From Spiroplasma endosymbiont of Polydrusus cervinus (GTDB lineage: Bacteria > Bacillota_I > Bacilli_A > Mycoplasmatales > Mycoplasmataceae), in assembly GCF_964019755.1 (NCBI RefSeq), contig NZ_OZ026469.1:496001-560000 (forward strand): a stretch of DNA of 64,000 nt. The letters run 5' to 3'. A model generated the notes under the pieces. It had not been told where the DNA came from. It was given only the letters and a program-made list of their open reading frames with translations, and did no database searches. Below, in pieces: positions 22,517-32,597 of this stretch. Position numbers and translations under genes: made by a program. How positions within the stretch are numbered: position 1 is the first letter of the stretch; each line of letters starts with the position of its first letter.

Positions 22517-24100
22517 CTAACCAATTAAAATATTTTCCTCAACATAACTATATTCTTTTTCACCGCTGCCACGAATTGAAACTGATAAAGTTGAAGAAAC
22601 TCCTGCTTGTCCAATAAACATTAATAAAATCAAGATTAAAGTACTTAAAACACCAAGATTATATATATCTTTAAAACCTAATGTATTTAATCCCGTTGTC
22701 CCAAAGGCACTACAAATCGTAAAAAAGATATTTAAGACATCAAGATTAGGATTTTCCGAACTAATGCAAATAACAGCAATGGCAATTAAGGCTCCCGAAA
22801 TAACGGTAACTCCTAGAGCTCGTTTTACTGTTTCATTTGGAATTTTCCGTTTAAAAACATTAACACTATTATTATTCCGAATAATGGACCAAATGGTAAT
22901 GATAATAACAGCTAATGTTGTAGTTCGAATTCCCCCCGCTGTTGAAGATGCGGCTGATCCAATAAACATCATAATTGACATTACAATCCGAGCCCCTGGT
23001 AAAAATTGCCCCATATCAACTGTTGAATAACCAGCATTTCTGGTTGACATTGTATTAAAGAAAATATTCATAAAACCATTCCAATTTGAAGTTGAATTTC
23101 GTAAAATACTTTCAATATAACCACCTTGGATATTTAACGTATTAATATTAGTAAATTCAATCAATCAAACACTAAAAACCCCAACAATTAATAAACCAAC
23201 ATAGGTAATTAAATTAATTTTTGTAAATAAAGTGAATTTAGCATGTTCTTTACGTCGTCATGCCACGAATTTACGTTTTAAGTCATAAAAATTTGGAAAT
23301 CCTAAACCTCCAATAATAAATTGAAATAAAAAGATAAATTGAATAAAATAATTGCTATTATAAGGCATTAATGATGAATTACCAATAATATCAAATCCAG
23401 CATTATTAATTGAAGAAATTGAGTGGAAAACCCCACTTCATAAACTTCGTCAAAAATTATGGTAAGTAACATTATCAATCATATATTTTCCTTCAATTGA
23501 TAATTCAGAAAAATAAAAATTAAAAAATAACAAAATTGCTCCAAAACACTCTAAAATAATTAAGAAAATAAAACTATTTTTAATTAAATCAATTATATGA
23601 CCAAAATTATTACTTCCCCGTTCACCTTGTACTAACATTTTATCTTTAATTGAAATTCGCCGTCCTAATCAAACAAAAATCATAATTTTAAAAGTAGCGA
23701 TCCCAAAACCACCTGTTTGAATCAAAATTAAGATTATTAACTGCCCTCAAAAACTATAATCAGCCGCTGGGTTACTAATCGTAATCCCCGTATCGGAAAA
23801 AGCACTTGAAGCAGTTAATAAACCAACTAAATAATTCCAACAAAAATCATAATGCCCTAGAATATCCCCTTTACGATCAAAAACAGTTCGACCACCATTA
23901 ACAACCCCAGGAATAGATAATAATAGTCCACAAAATAAAACAATTAAAATATAAACTAAAAATAATCTTCCCGATATTTTTGAGAAGGGTAACCAATAGC
24001 GGCGTCGTGTCAATGGCGCACTGGGGTCATTATTTCGTTGTTGTTGACTATCGCTTTTTCTTTTAAAAATATTTTTAAAATATAATTGAAAAAAAACCAT
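22517..24100 (-). CDS. ktrB: K+ uptake channel subunit, KtrB/TrkH family
   Basis: 527 aa with many TGA as Trp; ATG 24100 behind AGAGGG. Four pore-loop signatures appear in order: SAFSDTGITIS, SSINNAGFDIIG, STRNAGYSTVD and CSAFGTTGLNTLGF, each followed by membrane helices, as expected for the pseudo-fourfold superfamily of K+ transporters. An Arg-rich cytosolic N-terminus of about 40 residues precedes helix 1. It takes up K+ or Na+ together with a KtrA/TrkA subunit that is not in this window. Confidence 0.92.
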
Positions 24101-24168
24101 GTGCTTCCCTCTTTCATTAATATTATTATATACTACAAGTTACTAATTATTGCTAATATTATTGCTAA

Positions 24169-24225
24169 TGTATAATGTAAAACTAAATCATAAAAAGTTA
24201 ATAAAATTATAACAAATTAAATATT
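24169..24225. repeat. Degenerate R-end fragment
   Basis: TGTATAATGTAAAACTAAAT followed by the shared CATAAAAAGTTAATAAAATT. It borders the phage-derived block. Confidence 0.6.
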
Positions 24226-24234
24226 TATCTATTT

Positions 24235-24704
24235 ATTTACTACGCCACCGCTAACCTTCAAAGTGAAGTGGTGGCGATTTATATTTACAATTAACTACAA
24301 AGTACTATAATGTTCTACATTTTGTAGTTGTTTGTATATTTGCGACGCCATCTATATACACCTCTTCATCCGCACCATTTCAATTCAAAATGTTCAGTTT
24401 TTAAAATAAATTCACTAGCACCTTGAAGAGCCCCCCCAGTGCTGGCTTTGTGGTTTTTTAAACTGCTGCCACTTCTAAGAAGTAATATCTATCGCAAATT
24501 TATTTATAAAGTGACCATCTCAATATTTATTGTCGTTTGATGTTGACCTTGCACTTAGCACCACTATCGCTTAGTTATATAACCAACGCCGATTTACATA
24601 TTTCCTCATACACTATTTCAGTACTCTCCTAGGACGGCTCTGGAAAATGAATTATTTAATCCATTTAGTACTTAATTATTAATAAATAACCGTTCCACAC
24701 TACA
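24235..24704 (-). other. Phage-like non-coding block, inverted copy
   Basis: No gene is seen. The block is an inverted, diverged copy of 60197-60640 (shared TGTAGTGTGGAACGGTTATT, GCGATAGATATTACTTCTTA and CACAAAGCCAGCAC). It includes the hairpin CGCCACC...GGTGGCG at 24241-24275. Conserved non-coding DNA with hairpins would suit a phage replication origin or packaging signal. The donor may be a plectrovirus (SpV1 type), which I cannot confirm. Confidence 0.5.
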
Positions 24705-24944
24705 TTAAGTTGTTTTATAAAATTTAAGTTTTAAAGAACCAGTTTATCAATCAAAGATAATTTTTTCATTTTCTAAGCGTTGATAATATTTCTTTTGTTT
24801 TCAATTTTTAGTTTGATTTAATAAATCTTTGTATTTTTCACAAGTTCATAAAACTCTATTTGATATAAATTCTTCGGTAATAAAGGATATTGTTTTATAG
24901 TAATCATTAACATCGCAAATTTGTTGTTGCATATTAATTCCCAT
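24705..24944 (-). pseudogene. Phage-like small ORF, copy 1 (nonsense mutant)
   Basis: Starts ATG 24944 (MGINMQQQICDVNDYYKTIS) and ends at TAA 24705-24707. A TAA follows FDW about 15 codons before the end. The paralogue at 59957-60196 lacks that stop but has another one near its start. Short, polar, Cys-containing; function unknown. Confidence 0.6.
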
Positions 24945-24993
24945 TGCTTGCTCCTTTCATTGATATTATTTTTAGAGTTAATTTTTAAATAAA

Positions 24994-25023
24994 AAAATTG
25001 ACTCTTATTAAGGAGTCAATTTT
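24994..25023. terminator. Hairpin terminator
   Basis: ATTGACTC / GAGTCAAT stem with A-run and T-run on either side, usable in both directions, between the phage block and the R end before tkt. Confidence 0.65.
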
Positions 25024-25049
25024 ATCCTACTTCATTGTACATTATACAA

Positions 25050-25134
25050 TTTAATATTTTTTGTAATTATTGTTTTTTATTTTTAATTTGTTATAATTTT
25101 ATTAATTTTTTATGATTTAGTTTTACAGTATACA
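25050..25134 (+). promoter_or_regulatory. R-end arm with outward promoter upstream of tkt
   Basis: A complete long R arm ending GTTTTACAGTATACA at 25134. It contains TTGTTT (25070-25075), 16 bp, TATAAT (25092-25097), pointing to tkt whose ATG is 62 bases after the -10. No other promoter is evident between the terminator and tkt. Confidence 0.6.
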
Positions 25135-25158
25135 CTGTATAAAAAGGAAACAAATAGA

Positions 25159-27132
25159 ATGAAAAAATCGATTGATACAATTAAAATGTTGGGAGTTGAA
25201 GCAATTAATAAAGCAAATTCAGGTCATCCAGGAATTGTTCTTGGGGCGGCACCAATGGCCTATACTTTATTTACAAGACATTTAGTTGTTAATCCACAAG
25301 TAGATAAATGAACAAATCGTGATTGATTTGTTTTGGCAGCTGGGCATGGGAGTGTTTTATTATATAGTTTATTGCATTTATCAGGTTTTGATCTTAATAT
25401 TGATGATTTACGCAATTTTCGCCAAGTTGTCTCAATTACTCCTGGCCATCCTGAATCACATTTAACTCCCGGAGTTGATGTTACAACTGGTCCGCTTGGA
25501 CAAGGAATTGCAACGGCAGTAGGATTAGCCTTGGCAGAAACTCAATTAGCAGCAAAATACAATACAAAAAAATATCCGATTTATAATCATTATACTTATG
25601 TTATATGTGGTGATGGTGATTTACAAGAAGGTGTTACACAAGAAGCAATTTCTTTAGCGGGACATTGAAAATTAAATAAATTAATTGTTTTATTTGATTC
25701 AAATGATGTGCAATTAGATAATATGGTTAATGTTGCGCAAAGTGAAAATATTGGAAATCGTTTTAAAGCAGCGAATTGAAATTATCTTTTTGTTAAAGAT
25801 GGTAATGATGTTGAAGAAATTGACCAAGCAATTATTAAAGCGAAAAAAAGTGATAAACCAACTTTAATTGAAGTAAAAACTATTATTGGTTATGGTGCAA
25901 CTAAACAAGGAACACCGGCAGTTCATGGTGCCCCATTAGGAGCTGATATTGATACAATTCGCAAAATGCTAAAATGAAACTACAAACCATTTGAAGTTCC
26001 TAATGAAGTATATGATGATTTTGATGTTAATGTTAAACAACGGGGAATTAATAAGCATGATAAATGATTAAAAATGTATCAGGGATTTTGCAAAGAAAAT
26101 CCAGCCTTAGGGAAAGAACTTGATGATGCAGTTTATGGTAATTTTAATTTTAATCCGCAAGATTTGCGTGATTTAAAACCAATTAAAGCCCAAGCAACAC
26201 GGATTAGTAGTGGAGCAATTCTTGATCGTCTTTCAAATATGATTCCAAGTTTAATTGGAGGTAGTGCTGATTTAAGTGGCAGTACTAAAGCAAAAGGTGC
26301 TGATGGCGTTTATAGTGTTGAAAATCGTAAAGGGCGTAATTTAGCATATGGGGTCCGTGAATTTGCAATGGCCGCCATTAATAATGGAATTTGTCTTCAT
26401 CGCGGATTAACACCTTTTGCAAGTGGATTCTTTGTTTTTGCGGATTATATGAAACCAGCAATTCGGTTAAGTTCATTAATGGAAATCCCCGTTATTTATG
26501 TGTTATCCCATGATTCAATTGCTGTTGGTGGAGATGGACCAACTCATCAACCAATTGAACAATTGGCAATGTTGCGTAGTCAACCAAATTTAAATGTTTT
26601 TCGTCCCGCTGATTTTAATGAAACATTAGGGGCTTATCATACAGCTTTACAAACAAAGCATACGCCAAGTGTTATTTTAATTACTCGGCAAGATTTACCA
26701 GAATTAGAACATTCAAATGTTGAAATGGTTAAAAAAGGAGCTTATCAAGTCTATGGTGAAGATAATAACAATGATGTTGTATTATTAGCAACAGGTAGTG
26801 AAGTAAGCATGGCTATTGCTGTGGCGCAAAAATTGGAGCATGATAAAAAAATTAAAGTAAAGGTCGTATCAATGCCATGTTGAGAATTATTAGAACAACA
26901 AGATGCTGAGTATAAAACAAAATTATTAGAACCAAACGCTCTAATTGCTTCAATTGAATTAGGAACAACTTTTGGATGAGAACGTTATACTTCAAATAAG
27001 GGGTTAAATTTTGGAATTAATACATTTGGCCAATCAGGCCCATTCCAAGATGTTTTAGAATATTTTGGCTTTAATGTTGAAAATATTGTTAATGCTATTG
27101 TAAATTTTAAATACCAAATCATAAAAAGTTAA
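25159..27132 (+). CDS. tkt: Transketolase
   Basis: 657 aa with many TGA as Trp; ATG 25159 behind AAAAGGAAA. N-terminal [40 protein letters not shown], the thiamine diphosphate motif [14 protein letters not shown], then the pyrimidine domain [20 protein letters not shown] and [20 protein letters not shown]. It moves two-carbon units in the non-oxidative pentose phosphate pathway. The last ten residues (NFKYQIIKS) and the stop come from a palindromic repeat, so the native tail is lost or lay nearby. Length is normal. Probably transcribed from the R-end promoter. Confidence 0.96.
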
Positions 27133-27178
27133 CTATTAATTTAGTTAACTTTTTATGATTTGGTATTTAAAATTTACA
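27099..27178. repeat. 80-bp palindromic element (L/L arms)
   Basis: Perfect palindrome TGTAAATTTTAAATACCAAA ... complement, with a central TTAACTATTAATTTAGTTAA. It overlaps the 3' ends of convergent tkt and apt and supplies a stop codon to each. Confidence 0.85.
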
Positions 27179-27684
27179 AGTATGAAACTAAACCTTTTTT
27201 CCATTTAAATATGTTAGTTAAATCAATCACAAATGTTAACCCAACGACGGTTGCTTTTTCTTGCGTTATAAGTTCGTACATTGCACGAGCTGTTCCCCCC
27301 CTGATGCCTAAAACATCATCGACAATTAACACGCCGGCATTGGGTTGTAAACCACCCGCATGAATTTCTAATTAATTAGCCGCCGCATATTCATAACTAT
27401 ATTTCACATTAATAACTTGTCGTGGTAACTTCTCGGCCTTTCGAACAGGAATAAAACGCAAGTTAATAGCGTATAGCTAATAGCGCCGCCGGGACCAAAG
27501 AGAAAGCCACGCGCCTCAGGGGCCAATAATAACAGTTGCTTTTTTTGGGCCAACGCATAGGCTGCTAATTGATCAATCACTGTTTTAAAAGCAGCCGCAT
27601 TATTTAACAACGGCGTAATATCACGAAAAATAATACCTGGTTCGGGATAATTAGGAATATCAACAATAAATTTTTTAGATCCAT
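27174..27684 (-). pseudogene. apt: Adenine phosphoribosyltransferase, degraded
   Basis: The restored reading gives FIVDIPNYPEPGIIFRDITP, LLLLAPEARGFLFGPG and LRFIPVRKAEKLPRQVI, a clear Apt. Lesions: one base missing in the A-run after codon 4 (about 27670), a duplication of about 20 bases at 27463-27485, an in-frame TAA at about 27370, and the PRPP loop changed from DDVLATGGT to DDVLGIRGGT. The stop lies in the palindromic repeat. Adenine salvage by this route should be lost. Confidence 0.88.
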
Positions 27685-27709
27685 TTTTAAAAATTCCTTT
27701 CTTGATTAA

Positions 27710-30700
27710 TTAATCATTAATGCCAATGACAATTTGTTCATCAATTTCAACACGTTGTGAATCTAAGTAATTTTTAACACGGATTTTATTTAAAGCACGA
27801 TATTTTTCTAATGCTACTCAAATTGGAATTGCAACAAATAATGTTGCGAACATTCCCACAATTAAGCCAATTAAAACAACAAGATTAAAACCAAATCATA
27901 TTCCTGAAAAAGCCGCTAAGGTAATTAATAAGACTGCAAACATAATTCCTAAAGTTAGACAATGTTGTAACATTTGTTTAAATGTAACATTGGTAACTTT
28001 TTGTAAAAAGTTATGTTTATAATTATAAATTCGAAACTCTTTGCGAATTTCTCGAATTATTTTATGATTTTTACTTTTAATATCTTTTGCGACCATTTGA
28101 ATACGGTGCAATTGATCATGATATTTTTTTTTCAATTCTTTTAATTTTAAATCAGGATGTTTTAATGCTAATTTTTTTAATTCCTCTTGATAATAAACTT
28201 TATGCGCACGATGTAAGCGCTTCATTTGGACACGATGCTCTGACATATAGGCAAAAAATGTTTCATACTCTTGAATATTAATTGCTTTTTTATTTTGTTT
28301 CGCGCGGACCATCACCATTGTCCCAAAGGTAATGGTAAAACCAAAGATTGTTAAGAAAGCAATTGACATTTCAAAGGTAATTAAAATATGCGTAATAATG
28401 GCAATAGAAATTGTAACAATTAAGGTAAAAACAGCAGCTAATACCATCCCAACAAATTGAGCTCAATCTAAACGGAATAAAGTATAAACAAAAATACATG
28501 CTAAGCCAATTCCCAAACTAATGGCCGCCACTTTTAAAATATAACCCTCCATAACTGGATTCGTTTGTTGTAAGGACACTGTCGGGTCCTCCGAGCTTGC
28601 GCTATAGAATGTTGCAATAATTGCTTTTAATTCTCGTTCATAAGTTCCTTTGGTAATATTTGTACTAACAACTAAAATACGACTACTTGCGCCACTTTCT
28701 TGTTTCTTAATAATATAAATATTAAAACTAAAACTATAATTTTTGGTTTGACGGAAATTATCTATATGAGTTTTTAACTTTTCAATAGCTACTTCATCAG
28801 GAACTCGCTCAGATCCACTAGTTCCTCATAATTCCTCACTAATCGTAATATTAATTCCTGGTTTAATTGAATTAGCAATATTAGCTTTTCCTGCAAAACC
28901 AATTGCCAAGGCAATGATTAATAAAATAATTCCAATAATTAGGGTTCATTTTGTAATATTATAAAATGTTGATTTACCATGCTTTACCTTTTTATTTTTT
29001 TTACCTTCTATTGTTAAGATTGGTTCTATTGTTTCAACAGTTAGTGTCGGCTCTCTTTCTGAACTAGGAGCCATTGTTGCATTTAAAGCCGTTGTTTTGG
29101 ATGGCAAGGCGGCTGGGGGGGGGGTTACACGTTTTTTCAATAGGAATGTTCATAATGAAAAGCGTGAAACATCTAATCAACGATATTTCTCTTGTCAATG
29201 TAACTTAATTACAATTCAGTACATTAAACGGGCAACAGTAAAGACCATAATAATAGCAATAATTAAGCCCACTAATAAAATTATGGCAAAAGATTTAATA
29301 TTATTAGTTCCTGCTCAAAATAGAGATAATCCTAAAATCATTAAAACAACTAAAGCATCAACAAACACTGCGATTGTTTGTTTATTGGCAATTTTCATCG
29401 CCGGTTCAAACGGAATATTATTTTCATAGCGTTCCCGTTTATAACGAGAGAAGAAGAGTAAGTTTCCTTCTAATGATAAACCAAAGGCAATAATTAAGGC
29501 TGCAATACTTTCTGGGGAAATTTCAACCTTTAATAACGATGAGAAATAAAAGGTTGCAATAATTGTAAATAATAACGTTAAAACAGCAATTAAACCAAAT
29601 AAACGATAATAAATTAATAAAACAACAAAGATAGCTAAGACTAATATGCCTAAAATAATCATTGAAATTTTAAAGATATTACCTGAGACAACAGGTGGAA
29701 CAAAACGGTATCCATGAATAATAAATTCTAAACCACTTAATCCACCATTAATTAAATTACTAATTTGGCGGACTTCTGTTTCACTTGATGTTAAAATTTG
29801 GTTTGAATTTTTAGCTGCCCCTGTGCCACTTTTAATTGAACTTCAATTAATAATGTGTTGTTTATATATTTCAGTTAAAGTCTTATCATACTCAATAATT
29901 TTTTGTAATTGTGGGCGTAACGGGTCAATGTACTCATTTGTTATTGCCACTTTATCATTTGGGTCAATTATTAATTGACTTTGGGGTACTGTGGTAAAAC
30001 GAAAACGAACATCTTCCATTCATTCTCTAATTTGTAAAATTGGTACACCAAAATTATCTAATAAGTTTCCTGATTGCATTTGAGCAGAACTTTGATCATA
30101 ATATTCCATATCAAAAATTTTATTAATTTTTGTTCAATCACTTGAAGAAACACTCCTTTTAATCTCACTATTAAATAAGGTTTGAATTGATGACATATTG
30201 TCAATATCATGGCGTAAATCATCAATCATTTGGTCAATATCAGTTCAAATATATAATGGCTGTGCTTGACCGCCTCGTTCTGACGGTTTTAAACCATTAA
30301 TGATACTATCTCATTTTTGTTGATCTTTAATTTGTAAAGTAATAATTGGTCGACGGGTTTGGTCAACCCCTGTTATTGAACTAGAAATAACATCACTTAA
30401 TGGTGTTCGTTCTTTTGTACCATTATTATCACTAACTAATAAATCATTTCCTTTACTATCAGTTAAATAAATTGCTCCTAAGCGTTGAATTGCTTTCCTC
30501 AAGTCACTGTAAGATTTAAACATATCTTTTCCAACAACAACTTCGACTGAATTACGGCCTAATGTTTGCAAATACAAGTTTTGGTTTGATAATGGATCTA
30601 ATTTATTCCGTAATAATTCTAATCCCTTTTTACTGTCACCATTGGGCATATCAGAATCATGAACATAATTAGAAGCTCTTTTATCAAAAACATTAACTTG

Positions 30701-30916
30701 AACTTGATAACCTCCTGAATAAGCAATCCCTGCTCGATATGAATAACGAAAACCATCCGCTGAAAAAAAACCCCCAACAATCATTGCCACGACTAAAACA
30801 ATTAATGTTCCAATCCGAATAATTAATCGAGAAATTGCTTTTCTATCTTTTGGTTTTCTAATTTTTTTAACTTGTTCTTTTTTTCCCACTTTTGACACCA
30901 CTATTCTACTTTTCAA
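27710..30916 (-). CDS. secDF: Protein translocase SecDF fusion
   Basis: 1068 aa, open throughout with TGA as Trp. TTG 30916 behind AAAGGA is the likely start, though the spacing is short. SecD half: first helix GTLIVLVVAMIVGGFFSADG, a large extracytoplasmic P1 domain, then IAALIIAFGLSLEGNLLFFS. A basic, Pro/Thr-rich linker (KKRVTPPPAALPSKT) leads to the SecF half (LIVTISIAIITHILITFEMS). The cytoplasmic loop of about 120 charged residues is long. It uses ion gradient to pull secreted proteins. A C10/G10 homopolymer at 29115-29124 lies in the linker. Confidence 0.93.
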
Positions 30917-30964
30917 TGTTCCTTTATATATTGTACACTATTTATTATAAAATTAAAATCTGTA

Positions 30965-31127
30965 TTGGATGCAGTCTAATCCATAATAAAAATTATAAAT
31001 CTCATAATGAATATATTAATGATGTTAAAAAATGAAATAAATGATATTCAAACCAAAAAGAAAAATATATAATAAATGAAAGTTTGTAAACCTTTTTATT
31101 AATACTTACTAAACAGGGTGCAGTCTA
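30965..31127 (+). mobile_element. 3' fragment of the IS3 element
   Basis: An end-like GGATGCAGTCTA at 30967-30978 is followed directly by the last 110 or so bases of orfB, the stop, and the right end GGGTGCAGTCTA. Most of the element is deleted. Confidence 0.8.
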
Positions 31128-31217
31128 TATTCCATTTTCCTTTTTAAATAATTCATTATCTTTTAATTTTTCCAAATTTACTCTTTCATTAAAATCTAAT
31201 CTTTCATATTTTTTCAT
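31128..31217 (-). pseudogene. 5' fragment of the IS30-type transposase
   Basis: Encodes MKKYERLDFNERVNLEKLK as at 2037, starting ATG 31217 behind TAGGAGG, and breaks off into the IS3 fragment. Confidence 0.75.
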
Positions 31218-31224
31218 ACTTTAC

Positions 31225-31290
31225 CTCCTAAAATATTTAAAATGCTATAATTATTGCACATAAATTATAGCATTTTAAATATTTTAGGAG
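31225..31290. repeat. 66-bp palindrome with SD on both strands
   Basis: CTCCTAAAATATTTAAAATG and its exact reverse complement flank ATAATTATTGCACATAAATTAT. The arm is the leader of the IS30 transposase, so each side offers TAGGAG to its neighbour. The following 31291-31428 encodes a peptide (IGLKATSRTSLISCEKPNN) without a start. Confidence 0.65.
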
Positions 31291-31428
31291 CAATCGGATT
31301 AAAAGCAACAAGTAGAACATCATTAATTAGTTGCGAAAAACCAAATAATAGTGAAAACGGCAAGTAATAAACCAGAACCCAAACAACAGCAATCACCAGT
31401 TGGAAGTAATTGAAAGTTAATTGAAAAT

Positions 31429-31648
31429 TGTAAATTACACGGGATAATTTATTCTTTACTTTTTAATTTCAATATCATTTGCAATCTTATTGACAGTATT
31501 AATAACAATATCTTTACCATACTTTTTCACTAACGACCGCAAAATTAAATATTTCTTTATTTGCATAATTTCAACCTCCTATAATTAACTTAAAAAAAGT
31601 TAACTAAATTAATAGTTAACTTTTTATGATTTAGTTTTACAGTATACA
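31429..31648 (-). mobile_element. 220-bp mini-element carrying an intact 36-codon ORF
   Basis: On the reverse strand it begins with R end TGTATACTGTAAAACTAAAT, continues with the AGTTAAC palindrome, SD and ORF, and ends with an L-type TGTAAATTAC inverted at 31429. Two further copies (5318, 54018) are truncated by IS3. Confidence 0.7.
31456..31566 (-). CDS. 36-aa basic protein of the mini-element
   Basis: ATG 31566 behind TAGGAGG; the product runs from MQIKKYLILRSLVKKYG through VINTVNKIANDIEIKK to TAA 31456-31458. Small, basic and helical by composition. The same start region is kept at 5411 and 54099, which argues for selection or recent copying. Function unknown; could be a phage or transposon accessory protein. 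Confidence 0.5.
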   Translation of the reverse strand: MQIKKYLILRSLVKKYGKDIVINTVNKIANDIEIKK

Positions 31649-31691
31649 GAATATTTTACGCGCTCAAAAAAAATTTCATTTGAGATGTTTT

Positions 31692-32306
31692 TTATACTAA
31701 ACGATTGTATCATTCAACAATTAAAGCTTCATTAATATTACTATTTAGTTCTTCACGAAGAGGAAAACGAACATATGTTCCAGTCATTTTAGTTTTATTA
31801 AACTTAACAAATTCTAATGTGCTAACTTGACTATCTAAACTTTCTAAAATTTTAACATTTTTTTGTGAACTTTCTTTAACACTAATAACATCACCTGGTT
31901 TACAATTGTATGATGGAATATCAACTTTTTTACCATTAACAAGAATGTGAGCATGGTTCACTAATTGACGAGCTCCAGCTCTTGATTGTGATAGACCCAT
32001 ACGATGAACAATGTTATCTAAGCGTGATTCTAACATAATTAAGAAGTTTGTTCCGGTAATTCCTTTCATTTTTTTTGATTTACTGTAAGTATTACGGAAT
32101 TGACGTTCTGTTAATCCATACATATAACAAACTTTTTGTTTTTCATGTAATTGTAACCCATAGTTTGATAATTTTGTACGACGTTGTCCATGTTGACCAG
32201 GAGCCGTTGTTCTTTTCTTCCCTTTTGAAAACTCTTTGTCGTTTTCTAAGATACTAAAACCATATCTTCTTGCTTTTTTAAATATACTTCCACGATAACG
32301 TGCCAT
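31692..32306 (-). CDS. rpsD: 30S ribosomal protein S4
   Basis: 204 aa, last residues WYNRLV after a TGA as Trp. [40 protein letters not shown] and the S4 RNA-binding domain [20 protein letters not shown] with [11 protein letters not shown]. It nucleates 30S assembly on 16S rRNA and in many bacteria represses its own mRNA. SD AGGAGG; long leader upstream. Confidence 0.97.
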
Positions 32307-32480
32307 TAAAAAACCTCCTATATATCATTATGACATACAAAAAGATTCATTGAATTGCTCTAATAAAGGAAGTTTTTTGATTCACCCTAACAGCTAGGGT
32401 TACTTTAACATTAAATAGTACTTAATAAAAAACTAAGAACATTACTATGCAATTCTGCTGCTTCTCTGTGTTGTCTACAA
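32307..32480 (-). promoter_or_regulatory. Structured leader of rpsD
   Basis: No ORF. On the reverse strand it contains the stem ACCCTAGCTGTTAGGGT (about 32383-32400) and an upstream GC-richer stretch (ACAGAGAAGCAGCAGAATTG), downstream of TTATTATACAAT at about 32485. Candidate S4 autoregulatory site. The remaining gap to ezrA shows only promoters. Confidence 0.4.
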
Positions 32481-32597
32481 ATTATTGTATAATAAAATCC
32501 AAGATAATTCAATATTTTTTGGTAATTTTTAATGTAATATCTTTTGCAAGTGCTATAATTCAATTGATATATAGTAGTGATTAGGGGGCAAAGTAAA

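Noticed and set aside
22764-23030. Antisense frame within ktrB
   Set aside because: Shadow of the reverse-strand transporter; no SD.
24300-24700. Possible structured RNA gene in the GC-richer phage block
   Set aside because: No tRNA cloverleaf or known RNA signature; the duplicated copy at 60197 shows it belongs to a mobile block.
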